64,000 nucleotides of DNA, taken from assembly GCA_963773665.1 (NCBI GenBank), contig CAVZBZ010000004.1:186001-250000 (forward strand), written 5' to 3'. The notes beneath the pieces were generated by a model, which was given only the letters and a program-made list of their open reading frames with translations, made no database searches and was not told where the DNA came from. Source of the DNA: DATJLY01 sp963773665 (GTDB lineage Bacteria > Pseudomonadota > Alphaproteobacteria > ATCC43930 > CGMCC-115725). Positions 21,271-29,650 of this stretch are shown piece after piece; the first letter of the stretch is position 1; each line of letters starts with the position of its first letter. The position numbers were made by a program, and so were the translations under genes.

Positions 21271-21344
21271 GCGGGTGTAGCTCAATGGTAGAGCAGAAGC
21301 TTCCCAAGCTTCTGACGAGGGTTCGATTCCCTTCACCCGCTCCA
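21271..21344 (+). tRNA. tRNA-Gly (anticodon CCC)
   Basis: 74-base cloverleaf with encoded CCA. Acceptor GCGGGTG pairs with CACCCGC. The D stem is GCTC/GAGC and the anticodon stem GAAGC/GCTTC, with loop TTCCCAA (anticodon CCC at 21303-21305). The T arm is GAGGG TTCGATT CCCTT. The discriminator is T and CCA follows. The 3' 39 bases are repeated at 34424, marking this tRNA as an integration site. Confidence 0.97.
21306..21344 (+). repeat. attL-like direct repeat (3' end of tRNA-Gly)
   Basis: Thirty-nine bases from the anticodon arm to CCA. The copy at 34424-34462 is identical at 37 of 39 positions, the only difference being CT versus AC after AAGCTT. This is the usual footprint of a tRNA-targeting integrase, with the intact tRNA kept on the left side. 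Confidence 0.8.
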
Positions 21345-21445
21345 ATCTTTTCAAGAGCTTAGGCGGACGCCGTTGACAGAGGCGGCATTTTTTGGCACGA
21401 TTTGGCACACTGAACAGGACAGCGCAAGATCGACCCAGGTCCGGG

Positions 21446-21664
21446 CTGACGACCGAACTGGGTGAATTCGCGCGGACCCGGATGCTGGAGGATTGGACGA
21501 CCTGGGCCAAGCTTGTGACTTGCCGGGATGTGAACGAAGCATTCCAATGCCAGTGCTAGGCTGCGGAAAAGGCCATGAGGGATTACTTCGACGAGGCTGG
21601 CAAGCTATCGCGCCTGGCCATGGACATCGGCCGCTCGGGCCTCACGGCCGAGAAGCAGCCTTAG
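21446..21664 (+). pseudogene. Phasin-like remnant with in-frame TAG
   Basis: Reading 21446 onward gives LTTELGEFARTRMLEDWTTW, then AKLVTCRDVNEAFQCQC, a TAG at 21557-21559, then AAEKAMRDYFDEAGKLSRLA. The pattern (R..ED......L..CR...E....Q.......M.DY..EA.KL) resembles the phasin family that coats polyhydroxybutyrate granules. The TAG may replace a CAG glutamine codon. No start codon or ribosome-binding site is evident, and it abuts the tRNA end of the island. Family assignment is by resemblance only. Confidence 0.45.
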
Positions 21665-21725
21665 CTTTGGTACAAAGACGCTCTCGTGGCGAGGCGCCGA
21701 TCGCACGCCGCGCTCGGAGTTGCGT

Positions 21726-22256
21726 GTGAGAGAACTGCCTTTGCCCAAGGTCTACCAGCTGCTCGAACCGGGTCCGGTTGTCTTGTTGACAACCGCGCAT
21801 AAGGGGCGGGCCAATGTCATGACCATGTCGTGGCACATGATGGTCGAGTTCGAGCCGCCGCTCGTTGCCTGCGTCGTCAGCGCCGCCGATTACAGTTACG
21901 CGGCGTTGTGGGCGACGAGGCAATGCGTGATCGCGGTGCCGGCCCGCCATCTTGCGCCCAAGGTCGTGAAGATCGGCAATTGTTCGGGCCGCGAAATCGA
22001 CAAGTTCACGGCATTCGGTCTGACGCCAATCCCGGCGGAGCGCGTGAAGCCCCCGCTCGTTCGCGAGTGCTTTGCCAATCTCGAATGCCACGTTGCGGAT
22101 ACCCGGCTAGTCAATCGCTACAATCTCTTCGTCCTCGAGGTGCTGAAGGCATGGCGGGACACGGCGCAGAAGAATCCCAAGACCATCCACCATAAGGGAT
22201 ACGGCAAGTTCGTCGTCGATGGCGAGACGATCCGGCTCAAGTCGAGGATGCGTTGA
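21726..22256 (+). CDS. Flavin reductase-like protein
   Basis: 176 residues from GTG 21726 (CGGAG upstream); a TTG at 21720 is the alternative. It fits the flavin-reductase / FMN-binding split-barrel family: PVVLLTTAHKGRANVMTMSW, EFEPPLVACVVSAADYSYAAL and KFTAFGLTPIPAERV. Such proteins reduce FMN or are stand-alone flavoproteins. No partner monooxygenase lies adjacent. First intact gene of the island. Confidence 0.8.
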   Translation: MRELPLPKVYQLLEPGPVVLLTTAHKGRANVMTMSWHMMVEFEPPLVACVVSAADYSYAALWATRQCVIAVPARHLAPKVVKIGNCSGREIDKFTAFGLTPIPAERVKPPLVRECFANLECHVADTRLVNRYNLFVLEVLKAWRDTAQKNPKTIHHKGYGKFVVDGETIRLKSRMR

Positions 22257-22281
22257 CTCTCGGGCGGGTTCCCGTCCAGCC

Positions 22282-23097
22282 TCATTTCCGAAGGCGATAG
22301 AGTTCGCTCGCGGCGCCGGCGCGGACGCTGAGACGGGCCGGGCAAACGGCCGCGTCATGGAACAGCTTGCTGGCCGCTTCCGCGTCGTCTTGCAGCAGCG
22401 TGTACTCGGCGATGAAGAAGGCCGCCTCGCAGCGCTGGTCGTCGTGCGTATCTCTCGCCGAAGCAGCCTCGAGCACTTGCGCACGCGTCGCGCTGCCAAG
22501 ATAAAGGAGCAAAAGGGGATGCGGCCAGTCATCGGAGCCGTCTCGCGCAGCGTCGCGTGCGAGCTCGTAGGTGTCGCGCTCGCCGGCGCGGCTGTGCGCG
22601 ACATAGCGCCATAAAGCGGCATACTGATCGCTCGCATCGAGCGCAATCACTTTAGAGAAATCTTGCGCCGCGTCGGCGAACCGTCCGACGGCGAAATTGA
22701 CGACGCCACGTTCGCCGAAGAAGAAGGGCGCCTCGGGCAGCGGATGGGTCGATGATTCCGCCACCGCGTTCAGATCCGCGAGCGAGCGGTCGTATTGCCC
22801 GTTCTCGCGGTAAGCGATTGCGCGCCTGAAATACACTTGAACTGCATCGGGCTTCAATTTGAGGACTTCAGAGTAGTCGTCGATCGCGAGCGCGAATTGC
22901 CCGGTCTGCTCATAAGCGAAGCCGCGCATGACCAGGAGATCGGACCGTTCGCGACTGTCCGGCGCGGTCGTCGCCAGGCCATGCGTGAAGAGTTGGATTG
23001 CGGTGGCATAATCGCCGCGCTGCGATGCGGCAATTCCCGCCTCCTTGTCGCCCGCCGGGTCGGCATGGGCGACATCCACCGTACCTGCGATAGCCAT
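22282..23097 (-). CDS. Tetratricopeptide repeat protein
   Basis: 271 residues. TPR units are visible: AGIAASQRGDYATAIQLFTH, then GFAYEQTGQFALAIDDYSEV, AIAYRENGQYDRSLADLNAV and VNFAVGRFADAAQDFSKVI. The rest is an irregular helical tail with four cysteines or near-cysteine positions. The ATG at 23097 is the first start in this frame, but the frame is open back to a TGA at about 23145 and codes there for a hydrophobic Gly/Ala run (GAGIAAGTAVGMAIAGTV), like a signal peptide. The real start may therefore be lost. The N-terminus overlaps the lipoprotein frame. Confidence 0.7.
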   Translation of the reverse strand: MAIAGTVDVAHADPAGDKEAGIAASQRGDYATAIQLFTHGLATTAPDSRERSDLLVMRGFAYEQTGQFALAIDDYSEVLKLKPDAVQVYFRRAIAYRENGQYDRSLADLNAVAESSTHPLPEAPFFFGERGVVNFAVGRFADAAQDFSKVIALDASDQYAALWRYVAHSRAGERDTYELARDAARDGSDDWPHPLLLLYLGSATRAQVLEAASARDTHDDQRCEAAFFIAEYTLLQDDAEAASKLFHDAAVCPARLSVRAGAASELYRLRK

Positions 23098-23302
23098 GCC
23101 AACCGCCGTGCCAGCCGCGATACCGGCCCCAACCTTGTACCGTCACGCCCGGCCAGTAGTAGTAGTCGGAGTAGTAGCAGGGGTAATAAGGTCCCTCGTA
23201 CCATGCGGAATACGCGCCGTAAGGCGGAGCCGGCTCGACCGCGCAGCCGCTCATGGCGGCCATCACGCCGGCAAGTAGCAGCGACCGTCTTGCCACAGCC
23301 AT
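22910..23302 (-). CDS. Tyrosine/tryptophan-rich lipoprotein (C-terminal extent doubtful)
   Basis: From ATG 23302 the protein starts MAVARRSLLLAGVMAAMSGC, a lipoprotein signal with a lipobox-like MSGC. A Tyr/Pro/Trp-rich stretch follows (YGAYSAWYEGPYYPCYYSD, YYYWPGVTVQGWGRY), then HGGWHGYRR. The remaining frame to 22910 is Arg-rich and overlaps the TPR gene by 188 bases in another frame, so it probably is not natural. A nearby stop may have been lost by an indel. Likely a small surface lipoprotein; no family is named with confidence. Confidence 0.45.
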   Translation of the reverse strand: MAVARRSLLLAGVMAAMSGCAVEPAPPYGAYSAWYEGPYYPCYYSDYYYWPGVTVQGWGRYRGWHGGWHGYRRYGGCRPCRPGGRQGGGNCRIAARRLCHRNPTLHAWPGDDRAGQSRTVRSPGHARLRL

Positions 23303-23426
23303 TCGTCGGGGCCTCCCGCACAACCACCGTCACCGGCTCAGGTCGTGTGGCCTTGAGGCAGATCAAGCGGGGCGCAGGCAAAATCGAGCAAGGGGTGGAT
23401 CAAGTCGTGAGTAAACCGATCGCGAA

Positions 23427-24848
23427 ATGCATTCCGAGCCAGTCTTATGGGGTGCGCCCGTGAGGCTTTCGTTTCATGGGGCCGCTCAGGGCGTAACGGG
23501 CTCCTGCCATCTCATCGAAACCGGCAGCCGCCGCATTCTCATCGACTGCGGCTTGTTCCAAGGAAGCCGCGAGTTGCACGAGGACAATTCCGATCCGTTC
23601 GGGTTCGATCCTGCCGCCATTGACTGCGTCCTCCTGACCCATGCCCATCTCGACCATTGCGGCCGCCTGCCTCTCCTGGTGAAGCGCGGCTTTCGTGGAG
23701 AGGTCGTCGCGACGCAGGCCAGCTTCGAACTCGCGCGGCTCGTAATCCTCGACGCGGCGCATCTGCAGGAGGAGGAGGCTCGTCGTCGCACTCGCACGTC
23801 AATGCGCCGCGGCCGAAGCGAACCTGAGGCTCCCCTCTATTCGATCGTCGAAGCGCTGGACAGCATCGGACGGTTCGGCCGTGCCGCGGAATACAGGCAA
23901 CCGATCGAGATCGGAGCCGGCCTGCGCGCCACCTTTTTCGATGCCGGCCACATTCTTGGCTCGGCGAGCATCCTCCTCGAGATCGACGAGGATGCGGGCC
24001 GCCGCACCATCCTTTTCTCGGGCGATGTCGGGAATGCGCGGCGGCTGCTGTTGCGGGCGCCCGAAACGCCGGCTGCGGCCGAGGTGGTGGTGATGGAAAC
24101 GACCTATGCCGATCGTCCTCATCGGCCGTTCGCCGCGTCTGTCGGCGAGCTCTACGACACAATTAACGCGACCTTGGCTCGCGGCGGCAATGTCCTGATT
24201 CCGACCTTCGCGCTCGAGCGGGCGCAAGAACTCGTGTTCTTCCTGCGTCAGGGCATCGAGGAGAATCGACTACCGTCCTCGCTTCCGGTCTTTCTCGATT
24301 CGCCCATGGCGATATCGGCCACCGAAATATTCGAACGTCATTCCGACTCTTTCGCGCCGAATGTCGTTAACCTCTTCAAGCGGGGCATAGACCCGTTCAA
24401 GGTTCCGGGACTCAGGCTGACGCGCGAGACGGCCAATTCGGTGGCGATCAACCGCATCTCTGGCGGGTCCGTGATCATGGCCGGATCGGGCATGTGCACG
24501 GGCGGCCGCATCCGCCACCATCTTCGTCACAATCTCTGGCGTGCCGAGGCGAGCGTCATTTTCGTCGGTTATGCGGCGGCGGGGACGCTCGGCCGCCGCA
24601 TCATCGATGGCGCAAAGGAGGTCCAGCTCTTTGGCGAGGAAATCCCGGTGCGCGCCCACATTCATACCATCAACGGCTTCTCGGCCCATGCCGATCAGCG
24701 CGAGCTGCTTGCCTGGCAGGACCGCATCAGCGGAAAACAGGCAATGTTTCTGGTGCACGGTGAAGCGCCGGCAATGAACGCATACGCGGCGCACCTTACG
24801 ACCGCGCGGATCGAGATGCCTCAGCTTCATCAGCAGTTCGAGATGTAA
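23427..24848 (+). CDS. MBL-fold beta-CASP hydrolase (RNA-processing-like)
   Basis: 473 residues; GTG 23460 (then RLSFHGAAQGVTGSCHL) is an alternative start closer to the family N-terminus. Metallo-beta-lactamase motifs are present: HAHLDH with His72, His74, Asp76 and His77, then a later GDVGNARR. The beta-CASP domain (FIPTFALERAQELVFFLR-type: NVLIPTFALERAQELVF) and the C-terminal RMMBL motif (HTINGFSAHADQREL) follow. The family contains exo- and endoribonucleases related to CPSF-73. An island location is unusual for such a gene; it may act in RNA turnover or be a divergent member. Confidence 0.88.
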   Translation: MHSEPVLWGAPVRLSFHGAAQGVTGSCHLIETGSRRILIDCGLFQGSRELHEDNSDPFGFDPAAIDCVLLTHAHLDHCGRLPLLVKRGFRGEVVATQASFELARLVILDAAHLQEEEARRRTRTSMRRGRSEPEAPLYSIVEALDSIGRFGRAAEYRQPIEIGAGLRATFFDAGHILGSASILLEIDEDAGRRTILFSGDVGNARRLLLRAPETPAAAEVVVMETTYADRPHRPFAASVGELYDTINATLARGGNVLIPTFALERAQELVFFLRQGIEENRLPSSLPVFLDSPMAISATEIFERHSDSFAPNVVNLFKRGIDPFKVPGLRLTRETANSVAINRISGGSVIMAGSGMCTGGRIRHHLRHNLWRAEASVIFVGYAAAGTLGRRIIDGAKEVQLFGEEIPVRAHIHTINGFSAHADQRELLAWQDRISGKQAMFLVHGEAPAMNAYAAHLTTARIEMPQLHQQFEM

Positions 24849-25014
24849 GCGGGAGCGCGCTGCTATTCCCTCTGCGACGCGTATGCCGGTCATGTGGCGG
24901 GGTGTCGGCACATGCCTGCTCTCAATGCTATTCGTAGACAGATGCTAACGTGATTGCCGAAACAATTAGGCGATCTGTTTGCCTAGGGTCGGGCCTCAAA
25001 GACCCTCCTTGGGT

Positions 25015-25376
25015 GCTAATCCGAGTCCGCTTTAGGAATGCAAGCGGCCATCGCTCAGTTCAGCCCGGACTTCGGGGATGTGCCACAACCGGGCATGCAC
25101 CGGCAAGCACGCCGACGGCCACGACGCGCGCGAGCTCACCGCGATCACCGCAAAGGCGATCGGCCAGCTTCGAGGCCGAGGTCGCGCGCAGCCAGCCTTA
25201 TATCGATGCCGATCGGCTCGTTGTCGCCGACGTGACGCGGCAAAATAAATTGTACAGGCGCAAGGCACGCTCAAGGGCAGCGCCGAGATGATCGACCGCC
25301 GCTACGTCGTCAACCTCAAGCGCTGAGTAACCGCACGTGGCTCACGGAAGAGCCCGCGTCGCTGATCCGAGTCCGC
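25015..25376 (+). repeat. Direct repeat pair bracketing a gene relic
   Basis: GCTAATCCGAGTCCGC at 25015-25030 and GCTGATCCGAGTCCGC at 25361-25376 differ at one base. They flank about 330 bases containing a frame-scrambled coding relic. They may be the footprint of an insertion or duplication. Confidence 0.4.
25087..25326 (+). pseudogene. Frame-scrambled gene relic, unknown
   Basis: The region 24849-25427 has no intact gene. Three successive frames read like one protein: CTGKHADGHDARELTAITAK ending AIGQL; then EAEVARSQPYIDADRLVVAD through TRQNKLY; then QGTLKGSAEMIDRRYVVNLK R before TGA. The first join needs removal of one base near 25163 and the second another indel near 25255. No family is recognised. 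The rest of the gap shows nothing else beyond weak palindromes. Confidence 0.4.
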
Positions 25377-25457
25377 CCAGTCCCAGTTGCGTCCGATCCT
25401 CTCTAGGAGGAGCTGGCGCTTGGTGGCATGATCTGGAGCGGGGGACAGGAGCAGCGC

Positions 25458-27290
25458 GTGCACGAGCTTGGCGTGCGGAATTTGCGGAAGCTCATCGGTG
25501 CCGCGGCGGTGTTGCTTCAACTGTCGGCACCCGGCTCGCTTGCCCAAAGCGGGGATGGCCCTCATACGCTCTTGCCTCGGCCGGTCTGGGTCTACAACAA
25601 CTGGTCGGCTTACGACGAGCTATCCGACTCGGTGCCGCTGACCGAGGAGCTGGCGATGCACGAGCTCCACGAGATCGAGCGGCTGCGCCGGGCGGGGGTT
25701 CGCTTCGATTATTACATGATGGACGCGTTCTGGTACGACCCCGCGGGTGGTTATCGCACGTGGCGCAATCCCGAATGGCCCAACGGACCGGACGACTGGA
25801 TCGCGGCGTGCCGCCGCGCTGGCATCAAGCCTGGCCTTTGGTTCAGTACAAACTCCCTGAGCGCGCTTGAGCCTGCACCTTCATGGCGCAGCTCTCTGAC
25901 GTCGGATGGACACGCCATGGCGCTCTATGCCGGCGGTTTCCTCGCCGACTTCATGGATGTGTTGCAGTTCTGGTATGACCGCGGCGTCCGCATGTTCAAA
26001 TTCGATTTCGCCGACTTCGACGCTGCCGTGAAGGGCGACGAGGAACGGCTGTCACCGGCGGAGATCCGTCAGCGCAATGCGCGCGCGCTGCACGACGCTT
26101 TGCGCACCTTCCGCAGGCGCAATCCCGACGTGGTTCTGGTGGCGTTCAATGGCATCGTGGGCGACGTCGAGTCACCGTCCGTGCCGCTCAACCCCTTCAA
26201 CATTTATTGGCTGGACGTTTTTGACTCGCTCTATTCGGGCGATCCCCGGCCCTCCGACGTGCCGCAGATGGATCTATGGCGCTCGATCGACATCTACAGC
26301 GATGAGATGGTCCGCCATTTCGCGTTCGGCGGCGGAGTGCCGCTGTCTCGCATCGACTCGACCGCCTTCATGGTCGGCGATACCGGCACCAATTACCACC
26401 GCCGGACCATTGCTTGGCGGGGCAGCCTCCTTCTGACGGTTGCACGCGGCGGCTGGGTAAACACCGTCCACGGCAACCTCGAGTTCCTCGACGATGACGC
26501 TGCGCGCTGGTTCGCGCGGGTGCAGCGGCTCTACGGACCATTGCTGCGCGCTGGCATCAACCGCGCTTTCGGCGGTACCCCCTCGGCAGCCCAGCCCTAC
26601 GGCTTTGCATCGGTGGGAACCGACGGGGCTCTTTACGCGGCCGTGAATCCTGCGCAGCGCGTGCGAGACATCCGCCTGCCCAGGCTCTCGCCGGACCAGC
26701 CGCCCAATGCCAAAGGCCGCGTACTGTTCCGCGACGCTGGCTACGAGCCCGCGCTCGCCGGCGATATGCTGCGGCTGGGACCGGGACAATTGGCGCTTAT
26801 AGGATATGGCGCTTTTTCCAGCGCTTCCGATGATCTCGGCATCGAGAGCGACATCCGCATTCCCCGCGCGATTGCGCCGCTGCGAGCCCGGTTCCATGAG
26901 GTCCAGGAGCCTCTGGCGAAGGAACTGCTGCCACAAGGAGCTCGGGAGGAGACCGAAGAACCGTTTCCCATCGAAACGGTCTTGATGCCGCCCACGAATG
27001 GTGACCTGCGCGTCCTGCTGCGGCAGCGCGACGAGGATGGCGGCCCGGCGCGCACCGCTAGCCCACGTCCCATGGGGCAGGTGTTCGTCATTGACGCGAT
27101 GCAAGATGGCAAGCCTTTGCCGGTCGAGATCCGCTACGACCGCGTGATCTGGAGCGGGCTTTCCTGGGCGGTGGGCGAGATCCGGCACGAGGCCTTCACG
27201 CCGGGGAAGCCGATCCGCCTACGGCTCGCGGTGACCGAACACGACCCCGAGCTCCACCTCGAAGGGCAGGTCTATCGGGTCGAGTATTGA
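25458..27290 (+). CDS. Secreted melibiase-like (GH27/GH36-type) glycoside hydrolase
   Basis: 610 residues from GTG 25458, which has ACAGGAGC upstream; an in-frame ATG at 25428 is the alternative. The signal peptide is LRKLIGAAAVLLQLSAPGSLA. The TIM barrel has clan-D features: NNWSAY near the start, GVRFDYYMMDAFWYDP, AGIKPGLWFS, and FKFDFADFD with Asp183 (counted from the GTG) at the nucleophile position. A C-terminal beta domain follows (GPGQLALIGYG). The substrate may be an alpha-galactoside, but this is not certain. It stands alone in the island. Confidence 0.75.
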   Translation: MHELGVRNLRKLIGAAAVLLQLSAPGSLAQSGDGPHTLLPRPVWVYNNWSAYDELSDSVPLTEELAMHELHEIERLRRAGVRFDYYMMDAFWYDPAGGYRTWRNPEWPNGPDDWIAACRRAGIKPGLWFSTNSLSALEPAPSWRSSLTSDGHAMALYAGGFLADFMDVLQFWYDRGVRMFKFDFADFDAAVKGDEERLSPAEIRQRNARALHDALRTFRRRNPDVVLVAFNGIVGDVESPSVPLNPFNIYWLDVFDSLYSGDPRPSDVPQMDLWRSIDIYSDEMVRHFAFGGGVPLSRIDSTAFMVGDTGTNYHRRTIAWRGSLLLTVARGGWVNTVHGNLEFLDDDAARWFARVQRLYGPLLRAGINRAFGGTPSAAQPYGFASVGTDGALYAAVNPAQRVRDIRLPRLSPDQPPNAKGRVLFRDAGYEPALAGDMLRLGPGQLALIGYGAFSSASDDLGIESDIRIPRAIAPLRARFHEVQEPLAKELLPQGAREETEEPFPIETVLMPPTNGDLRVLLRQRDEDGGPARTASPRPMGQVFVIDAMQDGKPLPVEIRYDRVIWSGLSWAVGEIRHEAFTPGKPIRLRLAVTEHDPELHLEGQVYRVEY

Positions 27291-27501
27291 AGCCCGCAAA
27301 CATCGTGCAGAAGCCGCGCTTCAGCGGCCTTCCCGCCGGCTCAGCTACGCCTTGTCGCTCGCCCTCAGGCTCGAATGTCTGGCTCCGGGTCATCGGCACC
27401 AGTCCCGCAGTGCCCTCATCACATCCGAAGATACACCGATAGCGGCCACCGGGCGGGCGTGGCCGCGCTTCGCAAGGTGCCACTTCGGACATCTGCCTAT
27501 C

Positions 27502-27708
27502 TCACTCGATCACCTCGTCGGCGGTGGTCTCTTCCTGAAGCGTCAGAATCTCTTGAGTCGGTCCCACGAAGCGAATTTCGGATCGACCGGGATGAGTGCC
27601 GTCAGCCTCTGCCTGCGTCTGAGCCTTCGCGAGGCCATCACGACCAAGAGATTCCGCGAACTTACGCGCCGTGGGATGATGCGATGGCGCCTCACGGCGG
27701 GCCGCCAG
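27502..27708 (-). pseudogene. Coding-like fragment without a normal start
   Basis: The minus strand reads LAARREAPSHHPTARKFAES, then LGRDGLAKAQTQAEADG, then THPGRSEIRFVGPTQEILTL and QEETTADEVIE before TGA at 27502-27504. Composition is that of a natural acidic C-terminus. No ATG, GTG or TTG precedes it in frame; only CTG at 27708 follows an in-frame TGA. It may be the end of a gene whose front was deleted. Family unknown. The stretch 27291-27501 shows nothing else. Confidence 0.3.
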
Positions 27709-27742
27709 TCAAGGCGCAGACTCCGCCACGCCGAGGCCGCGG

Positions 27743-28090
27743 TCAGCGCCGGCCGCCCCCGCCCCGGCCCCCGCCGCGGGGTGCCGCGCCTCTGCCGCGA
27801 GGCGCCGCGCCTCTGCCGATCCCCGCGCCGCGGCCATACCGGTAGCCAGGCCCGATGCCGTAGAAGAAACCGAAGCCTAAATCCGGGTACGCGTAATAAG
27901 GCGGCCCGTAGAAATAACTGACCGGCTGACAGCCATAAGAGGGATCCCAATAATATCCAGCCGGGCATTGATAGTAGGGGTAGGGGTAGGGTTGAGCGTA
28001 CGCGCTCTCGGATATCGCACCGGCGGCGACGGCGAGCCCCATTGCGGTGAGGAAGAGAAGTGATCCCGGCAAAATCTTTGCCCGCCTCAT
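27743..28090 (-). CDS. Secreted Tyr/Gly-rich protein, hypothetical
   Basis: 115 residues. A signal peptide (MRRAKILPGSLLFLTAMGLA, cleavage near AYA) is followed by QPYPYPYYQCPAGYYWDPSY with two cysteines in CPAGYYWDPSYGC. A Tyr/Phe-rich middle and a Gly/Arg-rich repetitive tail (GRGAAPRGRGAAPRGGG) follow. Likely exported and perhaps surface-associated. Its low-complexity composition recalls the lipoprotein at 23.3 kb in the same island. Confidence 0.6.
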   Translation of the reverse strand: MRRAKILPGSLLFLTAMGLAVAAGAISESAYAQPYPYPYYQCPAGYYWDPSYGCQPVSYFYGPPYYAYPDLGFGFFYGIGPGYRYGRGAGIGRGAAPRGRGAAPRGGGRGGGGRR

Positions 28091-28233
28091 GGCAGCCTCC
28101 TATGGCGTAAAGCGCCCGGACCGTCCGCGAAGCTCCCGGCATAGGGCGGACAGCTCGCAAATCCCGGCGCGTTCGACATCCGAATGCCCGTCTCGACCGG
28201 GCTGCGCGTTGACCCGGACAAAGGGCCTTGCCT

Positions 28234-28800
28234 CTATCCGGCTTTGCGGGGCGGACGCGCTTGGCGGAGCGGCTCGAAGGCCGCGTCCGCCGCTTTCTTT
28301 TGCTCTTCAGTCAGGCTTTGATAGAGCGTGTCGAAGACAGGAAGCAGCTTGTTCATGCCTTCGGCATGCGCAGTGGCGAGCTGGGCGTACCAATGAAGCT
28401 GGCCGGCAGCCGTTCTGTCCCTGTGCTGGGCACGCTGCCGAAACAGATCCTGCATCGATTGCGCGTTGGTGCGCATCACATCGGCGAAGGCGTCGAACTG
28501 CACTTCCTGGGCTGGCGTAACGTGCAGCTTCTTGCGAAGGTCCGATATCCGGGTCTCGACGCGCGCGGCCGGTCCGCTTGTTTGGGCCGGTTGGCGCGCT
28601 GTACCCGGAGCTGCGCCTGGCGCGCCGGGTTCGGCCGGCGCCGGGGCGGCCTGGGCCACGCGCTGGTTGGCGGGCGATGCCGCCGCGTCCATTGTTCGCG
28701 AGGACGCCGCCACCAGCGAAGCCGAGCTCGACAGCAGAAGGACCATGCTCGCGGCGCCCACCGCCATGCGAAGTCCCCGGTGATGGCTCGTGCGTGTCAT
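28234..28800 (-). CDS. Spy/CpxP-like LTXXQ periplasmic protein
   Basis: 188 residues from ATG 28800, with GAAGGAGCC upstream. A signal peptide (RMAVGAASMVLLLSSSASLV) is followed by an Ala/Pro-rich linker and then a helical domain with the two LTxxQ-type motifs, LHVTPAQEVQFDAF and LTEEQKKAADAAF. Spy and CpxP relatives are periplasmic chaperones or metal/envelope-stress proteins. Seen together with a CopD-like and NnrS-like protein in the island, an envelope or metal-stress role is plausible. Confidence 0.75.
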   Translation of the reverse strand: MTRTSHHRGLRMAVGAASMVLLLSSSASLVAASSRTMDAAASPANQRVAQAAPAPAEPGAPGAAPGTARQPAQTSGPAARVETRISDLRKKLHVTPAQEVQFDAFADVMRTNAQSMQDLFRQRAQHRDRTAAGQLHWYAQLATAHAEGMNKLLPVFDTLYQSLTEEQKKAADAAFEPLRQARPPRKAG

Positions 28801-29324
28801 TTCTTCAGGCTCCTTCAAATTCGATGATCGAGCGCCAATACCTGCGGTGTCGTTCGCACGTTTTCCCCGCCTGCTGAACCGTGGCTAATAAAGATGATCG
28901 CGGCTGCCCGCGCCTTGAGCTACATCAAAGGACGCCGATCCGCGCACACGAGCACTGTGGCGCCGGCCAGAACCAGCAACCCGCGCCGTCCCACGGGACG
29001 CGCGCCGGGGTGGACAGGCTTATCGACGCAAGCCGGGTCCATGACCGCTTCGGGTCAAACCGCGACATCGATTTTCACCGGCAGGCGGTCTGCTGACGGA
29101 GCAAAACCGGACCTTGAGTGCGCCGCTATGGGCGGAGCGCTCGCGTTGCCGCTATATCTCCGCGATCAATGATCACGGGCACCCGTGACCTCAATGGTTG
29201 CAAATAACGCTGGTTGCGCTTCCCCGCAACCACGAAAAGCCACGCCAGGTCAAAGACTTGGCGGGGTTTGGCTTTTCTTAACAAGTCTAGCGGGCCAGGG
29301 CGGTTACAACGAAGATCACGAATT
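28801..29324. other. Gene-poor stretch
   Basis: No convincing gene is present. Short frames on both strands lack ribosome-binding sites. One minus-strand peptide around 28915-29043 has an RRGLLVLAGATVL run like the start of a Tat signal but stops after about 40 residues. A hairpin at 29235-29276 ends the stretch. Confidence 0.4.
29235..29276. terminator. Hairpin followed by T-rich tail
   Basis: AAAAGCCA (29235-29242) pairs perfectly with TGGCTTTT (29269-29276), and GCCA/TGGC pair inside the loop. The right arm runs into CTTTTCTTAA. It looks like an intrinsic terminator, although no intact gene ends just upstream, so it may be a leftover of a lost gene. Confidence 0.35.
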
Positions 29325-29554
29325 CTACGGCTACCGCATGCCAATTTGAGGCTGTTGGTTGGTACATGTGCCTTGGCGGCACTCTTCAGATCGCAACGCG
29401 TGCACCGCATGCCGATGAATGGATCGCGGAAGGCGGAAACTATGCGATCGCATCGAAGACCGGCCGCCGCATCTCGAACGGTGGCGAAGAGGACGACCGC
29501 TTTTTGCCGCTGCAAGGGGTTGGCCGCTATGACGTCAACAGGATCGGGAATTGA
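29325..29554 (+). pseudogene. Truncated cupin paralogue
   Basis: Reading from about 29366 gives WYMCLGGTLQIATRAPHADE, NYAIASKTGRRISNGGEEDD and LQGVGRYDVNRIGN. This matches the C-terminal two thirds of the intact cupin at 33998-34336 residue for residue in most positions. The upstream leader is also shared (CTACGGCTACCGCATG versus CCTCGGCTACTGCATG). About 165 bases coding for the N-terminus, including the metal-binding WHFH, are missing. It is a deleted duplicate. Confidence 0.7.
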
Positions 29555-29650
29555 TCACATAAGACCGCGGCGATCCGCTCGTCAGGCGCGCGGCGGAGCA
29601 AGCGCCGAAATCGCGTGCCCATCGCCAGCAGATGCGAGAGAGGAGGAGAA

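Noticed and set aside
28915..29043. Tat-like peptide on the minus strand
   Set aside because: Stops after about 40 residues with no mature domain and no good ribosome-binding site.
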